Part shown: positions 31,490-34,418 of the stretch, piece by piece | Position numbering within the stretch: position 1 is the first letter of the stretch | Layout of the letters: the number at the start of each line of letters is the position of its first letter | Source: Phycisphaerales bacterium | GTDB lineage: Bacteria; Planctomycetota; Phycisphaerae; Phycisphaerales; UBA1924 | Direction of reading: 5' to 3' | Assembly (NCBI GenBank): GCA_022072615.1 | Contig: JAJVHS010000065.1 | Span: 1-34,418, forward strand | Length of the DNA: 34,418 bases | Made by a program: the position numbers and the translations under genes | The notes under the pieces: model-generated | What the model was told of the DNA's origin: nothing | Databases searched by the model: none | What the model saw: the letters and a program-made list of their open reading frames with translations, nothing else

Positions 31490-31852
31490 CTACGCCGTCA
31501 GGTCGAGAGGCCCGTCCGCTTCCGCGGCGCCGCGTGATAGCTCGTCCAGATAGACCGCCCGCCGCTGAGCGTCGATCGCCTCCTGGCGGTCCTGGTCTTC
31601 GCGGCGTCGGTCGGCGGTGCGTTCGGCCTGCTGCTGCTCGATGCGCTCGGTTTCCTCGAGGCGCTCCTGGCGGCGCACTTCGCGGCGCCGTGCCTCGTCC
31701 CGAGCCTGCTGCTCGCGGCGGATCTGGGCCGAACGCTCGATGGACTCGTCAACGACGCGGCCGAGCTGCTCGTGGTTGTGAGCCTTGGCGGCTTCGACGA
31801 TGAGGCGCCCGTCGGCGGCGTCCGGAGATGGAAGGGTCGAAGCGTGCGCCAT
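31490..31852 (-). CDS. Small highly charged coiled-coil protein, function unknown
   Basis: This is a 120-residue frame between dnaA and hsp20. Residues about 38-105 are almost continuous charged helix rich in Arg, Glu and Gln (EEQQARDEARRREVRRQE-like pattern), probably a coiled coil; the ends are Ala/Asp-rich. The start is ATG 31852 without a clear Shine-Dalgarno or -10 element. Other frames over this stretch are less protein-like, and the minus-strand frame fits the direction of its neighbours. Low-complexity Arg/Glu frames can arise by chance in such GC-rich DNA, so it is only moderately supported. No family is recognised. Confidence 0.5.
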   Translation of the reverse strand: MAHASTLPSPDAADGRLIVEAAKAHNHEQLGRVVDESIERSAQIRREQQARDEARRREVRRQERLEETERIEQQQAERTADRRREDQDRQEAIDAQRRAVYLDELSRGAAEADGPLDLTA

Positions 31853-31958
31853 CCGGCAACGTCCGGAAACTCACCGAGTCCTCGCGCGGCCAATGCGCGG
31901 AGGTCACCCGGCGAACATCGACGTGCCGGTGAGCGCTCTTCAGCAAAATGTCTGGGAA

Positions 31959-31976
31959 TCGCGGTATCCGCCGCGA
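31959..31976 (-). terminator. Weak terminator-like hairpin after dnaA
   Basis: On the minus strand TCGCGG and CCGCGA form a 6-bp stem with a 6-nt loop directly after the dnaA stop. It is followed by TTCCCAGACATTTT, which is not a continuous T-run. It may be a weak or rho-assisted terminator. Confidence 0.35.
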
Positions 31977-31978
31977 CC

Positions 31979-33427
31979 TCAGCGGGCGCCCTTGATCTTG
32001 TCTTCCAGCGACCGGACGGTCTCGTCGAAGTCCGATTCGTGGGAGCGCTTGTGCTCGACCGTCTTGACCGCGTGCATCACGGTCGTGTGGTCGCGGCCGC
32101 CGAAGTAGCCGCCGATTTCCTCGAGCGAGTGGCGGGTGTGCTTGCGAGCAAGGTACATGCACACCTGCCGCGGCAGCGCGACCGACCGGCTGCGGCGCTT
32201 GGACTGCAGCTCGGTGATCTTTACCCGGTAGAACTCGGTCACCCGGCCGATGATGACCTGGATCGTGGGACCGCCCTCGGGGGGCATCTCGTCGCCGAAC
32301 TCCGCCCGGGCCATGTCCAGGTCGATGGGCCGCTTGTCGACGTGCGAGCGGTTCTGGAGCTTGACGATCGCGCCCTCGAGCTCGCGGATGTGCTTGTCGA
32401 TTCGGTTGGCGACAAACCCGGCGACGTCGTCGGGGATGCTGACCTCGCGCAGGGCCGCCTTGGTCTTGAGGATCGCCACTCGGGTCTCGTAGTCGGGCGG
32501 CTCGACCTTGGTCACCAGTCCCCACTTGAAGCGGCTGATGAGCCGGTCCTCGAGATCGGGGATCTCCTCCGGCGCCGCATCCGACGAGAGCACGATCTGC
32601 TTGTTCGACTGGTACAGGCTGTTGAACGTGTGGAAGAACTCTTCCTGCGTCCGCTCGCGCTTGGCGAGGAAGTGGATGTCGTCGATGACGAGCACGTCCA
32701 CGTCGCGGAAGCGGTGGCGGAACTCGGACATCTGGTTCTTGGTGACCGCGTCGATGAACTGGTTGATGAATCCGTCGCACGAGATGTAGTAGATCTGGGC
32801 GGCGGGGTTCTCGGCGGCAATCTTCAGGCACGCGGCCTGGAGCAGGTGCGTCTTCCCGAGCCCCGAACCGCCGTGGATGAACACCGGGTTGTACGACCGG
32901 CCCGGGTTGGCCGACACCGCGACCATCGCCGCGTGCGCCAGGCGGTTCCCCGACCCGACCACGAAGTGATCGAACGAGTAGTCGGGATTCAGGACCATCG
33001 ACCCTTCACGCAGGGCCGACGCGGCGTTATGCGGCCCGGCAGGCGCGGGCGGCGGGGCCGACCCCCTCACGACGGTCGCCTCGGAGTCCAGGGGATCAGG
33101 CGGGATCGGAGCGATGGTCTGGGCGGCCGGAACGGCGTGAGACGATCCGGCGCGGCCGTTGTACTGGACGGGCACGTCGTCGCTGGGCCCGAGGAAACGC
33201 ACCGGGAGCAGCATGCCCGAGACCGTCCGGCAGGCATCGTTGAACGCGTCCGAGCACTCCCGACGCAGGTAGTCACGGTGGACCACCGTCTGCGCGCGCA
33301 CGTGCAGCGCGCCGGCGGCGATGCCGGCCGGCTCGAGTTCCGCGAACCACGCGCGGCAGATGCCCGCGTGATAGGCTCGCAGATGCGAAAGGATGCTGTC
33401 CCAGATCTGGTGATCGGGGTCAGTCAT
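31979..33427 (-). CDS. dnaA: Chromosomal replication initiator protein DnaA
   Basis: DnaA binds DnaA boxes at oriC and opens the duplex to start replication. This 482-residue protein starts at ATG 33427 (AAGGTG, 6 nt spacing). Domain I covers about 1-90 (starting IWDSILSHLRAY) and domain II is a Pro/Ala-rich linker (about 110-160). The AAA+ domain III has Walker A GGSGLGKTHLL (about 185-195), Walker B LVIDDIHFL (about 245-253) and sensor/arginine-finger region LEDRLISRFKWGL. The C-terminal domain IV is helix-turn-helix, with the DnaA signature at its end (LEEIGGYFGGRDHTTVMHAVKTVE). A consensus promoter lies 250 bp upstream. dnaN, gyrB and recF do not follow; the order dnaA - coiled-coil protein - hsp20 is unlike the classical dnaA operon. 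Confidence 0.97.
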   Translation of the reverse strand: MTDPDHQIWDSILSHLRAYHAGICRAWFAELEPAGIAAGALHVRAQTVVHRDYLRRECSDAFNDACRTVSGMLLPVRFLGPSDDVPVQYNGRAGSSHAVPAAQTIAPIPPDPLDSEATVVRGSAPPPAPAGPHNAASALREGSMVLNPDYSFDHFVVGSGNRLAHAAMVAVSANPGRSYNPVFIHGGSGLGKTHLLQAACLKIAAENPAAQIYYISCDGFINQFIDAVTKNQMSEFRHRFRDVDVLVIDDIHFLAKRERTQEEFFHTFNSLYQSNKQIVLSSDAAPEEIPDLEDRLISRFKWGLVTKVEPPDYETRVAILKTKAALREVSIPDDVAGFVANRIDKHIRELEGAIVKLQNRSHVDKRPIDLDMARAEFGDEMPPEGGPTIQVIIGRVTEFYRVKITELQSKRRSRSVALPRQVCMYLARKHTRHSLEEIGGYFGGRDHTTVMHAVKTVEHKRSHESDFDETVRSLEDKIKGAR

Positions 33428-33806
33428 GCGTGACACCTTTTTCCTCAGATCTGAATCCCGAGAAGAACGGAATAAAACGCGATGCCGTGCGCGGCCGCCG
33501 ACGTGCTGCGGCGCACTCTCCAACTCCCGTCACGTTGACCAGTGTTCTTTGCCCGCATGGACACCACCCGCGCATCAGACAGAACCCGCCAGAGCTCAAC
33601 TGAACCCACCAGAACCCTTGCCAGCCCACCTGGCTCCCGGAACGGCCGGCTCCCCGCGGCCCGCTCCGAGCGAACGTCTGAACGTACTTCTCGGTCGGCG
33701 AGGTGTCAACCGAATCGGGCGATTTTGAGACCGGCCACTTTCAGCTTGAGGCGAGTTCCCGCGAACCGCACAAAACCCGTGACCCGCTTCGCTGAGTCCG
33801 GGCCGC
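33428..33806 (-). promoter_or_regulatory. 379-bp non-coding region upstream of dnaA: leader with repeats
   Basis: No gene is credible here. It contains the dnaA promoter and a long leader (about 247 nt). Within the leader the + strand carries three copies of GAACCC followed after 1-3 nt by CCAG, at 33582, 33602 and 33612, spaced 20 and 10 bp (helical phase). Classical TTATNCACA DnaA boxes and an AT-rich unwinding element were looked for and not found, so it is not called oriC. A mildly AT-richer patch near 33465-33480 lies just upstream of the ribosome site. Confidence 0.5.
33681..33709 (-). promoter_or_regulatory. Sigma-70 promoter of dnaA
   Basis: On the minus strand a perfect -35 TTGACA (33704-33709) is followed after exactly 17 bp by TACGTT (33681-33686). 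Transcription would start near 33674, giving a leader of about 247 nt before ATG 33427. Confidence 0.7.
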
Positions 33807-34418
33807 TCACTCCGGCTCATCGGCCGGCTCTTCCGGCGTGGCGCGCCGCTGGCCCAGCGCGGCCGCGTGGGCCTCCGCCGCGGCCAGCTGTTCCTCGTAC
33901 CGCATCCGCTGCGAACGGAAGTCCATGAGGAAGTGCACTTTCTGAGCTTTTTCGCTGCCGCAGACCTGCGCGAAGCGCTTGCGGGCGTAATTCAGGTCGG
34001 TCCGGCGGGAGACGTGGATCAGGATCAGCGCGTCGCACTCTAGCACCCGCAGCCACTCGGCCACGTCGTCGACGTGCATGTGCATGCCGATCTTGGCACG
34101 GTCTTTGTGGTCGGGTTCGAAGAACGTGCACTCGCAGATCACGATCTGGGCCTTTCGGACGTCCTCCCGGATGAGGTGCGGGCCCGGCTGGGTGTCCCCC
34201 AGGTACGCGATCAGCGGGATCGTGAGCGTCCGCGTGATCTCGACGCCCCGGTCCTTGAGTTCCTTGAGCTTCTCCTGCGGGTACTCGGCGAACTCCGGCT
34301 TGAGCTTGGTCCGCCGCTCATACACCGAATACCCGAAGCTCGGGCAGGTGTGCTCGGTCGGAAACCCGCGCAGGAACATGTTGTTCTTGATCTCGACCTG
34401 GCCCTCGGGCTGCAGCGC
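33807..34418 (-). CDS. RNase Z-like metallo-beta-lactamase-fold protein, 5' end outside window
   Basis: The last 203 residues are visible; the frame is open to the right-hand edge, so the N-terminal HxHxDH metal site is outside. The visible part has a beta-rich segment with GYSVYERRTKLKPEF, the metal-ligand-type Asp in YLGDTQ, then VICECTFFEPDH, HMHVDDVAEWL and the late His motif LILIHVSRRTDLNYARKRF. This order is typical of tRNase Z (ElaC) and related MBL-fold nucleases, which mature tRNA 3' ends, but other MBL hydrolases share it. A Glu/Ala/Pro-rich tail ends the protein. It is on the same strand as dnaA, upstream of it by 379 bp. Confidence 0.8.
   Translation of the reverse strand, partial: ALQPEGQVEIKNNMFLRGFPTEHTCPSFGYSVYERRTKLKPEFAEYPQEKLKELKDRGVEITRTLTIPLIAYLGDTQPGPHLIREDVRKAQIVICECTFFEPDHKDRAKIGMHMHVDDVAEWLRVLECDALILIHVSRRTDLNYARKRFAQVCGSEKAQKVHFLMDFRSQRMRYEEQLAAAEAHAAALGQRRATPEEPADEPE

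Noticed and set aside
31772-33433. 553-residue plus-strand frame antisense to dnaA
   Set aside because: It is a shadow of dnaA, which carries Walker motifs, the DnaA signature, a ribosome site and a consensus promoter on the other strand.
33428-33806. Chromosomal origin (oriC) next to dnaA
   Set aside because: No TTATNCACA-like boxes or AT-rich unwinding region were seen by eye; only GAACCC repeats are present. GC-skew could not be computed.
1-34418. tRNA, rRNA, CRISPR arrays and insertion sequences
   Set aside because: The window was scanned for T-loop motifs, spaced direct repeats and transposase motifs; none was convincing. A covariance-model search could still find a divergent RNA.

Overview
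The window is about 34.4 kb of high-GC bacterial DNA that is almost entirely coding. It most likely comes from a planctomycete of the Phycisphaerae type. Supporting signs are two secreted proteins ending in a duplicated dockerin-like EF-hand module with a terminal Cys, a planctomycete-style (DUF1559-like) pseudopilin, a ClpC with a UVR motif, small zinc-ribbon membrane proteins and scattered single-gene transcription units. No rRNA, tRNA, CRISPR array, insertion sequence or phage gene was recognised.

Layout. 1-5426: the 3' end of an Arg/Gly-rich protein gene, dxr (MEP isoprenoid pathway), a convergent zinc-ribbon membrane protein gene and a duplicated ABC-2 permease gene, then a lipoprotein gene. 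5427-8515: a 420-bp non-coding region rich in hairpins, then clpC and a strong terminator. 8559-14020: three exported or envelope proteins (triplicated beta-helix protein with dockerin-like tail, Cys-rich pseudopilin, large secreted protein of unknown family). 14027-20380: holA on the minus strand, a two-gene unit encoding a SIR2-TPR protein and an FHA-GAF histidine kinase, and a convergent MarR regulator. 20519-26894: secreted subtilisin-like protease, galK with a translationally overlapping membrane protein, a ureohydrolase, a second zinc-ribbon membrane protein and a cupin. 27005-34418, all on the minus strand: RlmKL-type rRNA methyltransferase, secreted alpha/beta hydrolase, Hsp20, a small coiled-coil protein, dnaA and a partial RNase Z-like metallo-beta-lactamase-fold protein.

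How the genes relate. Most of this is housekeeping (replication: dnaA, holA; rRNA modification; isoprenoids; proteostasis: clpC, hsp20) mixed with secreted proteins. The most interesting accessory unit is the SIR2-TPR plus FHA-GAF-kinase pair, 15 bp apart. It resembles NAD-consuming anti-phage effectors in architecture, but it lies between housekeeping genes and not in a defence island.

Regulation visible in the sequence. There is a full-consensus sigma-54 promoter with two upstream palindromes in front of hsp20, and a consensus sigma-70 promoter with phased repeats in front of dnaA. A recurring TANNNT element lies exactly 6 nt before the ATG of four genes that have no clear Shine-Dalgarno, suggesting leaderless transcripts. 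All functional statements are read from sequence motifs alone; no database search was possible.
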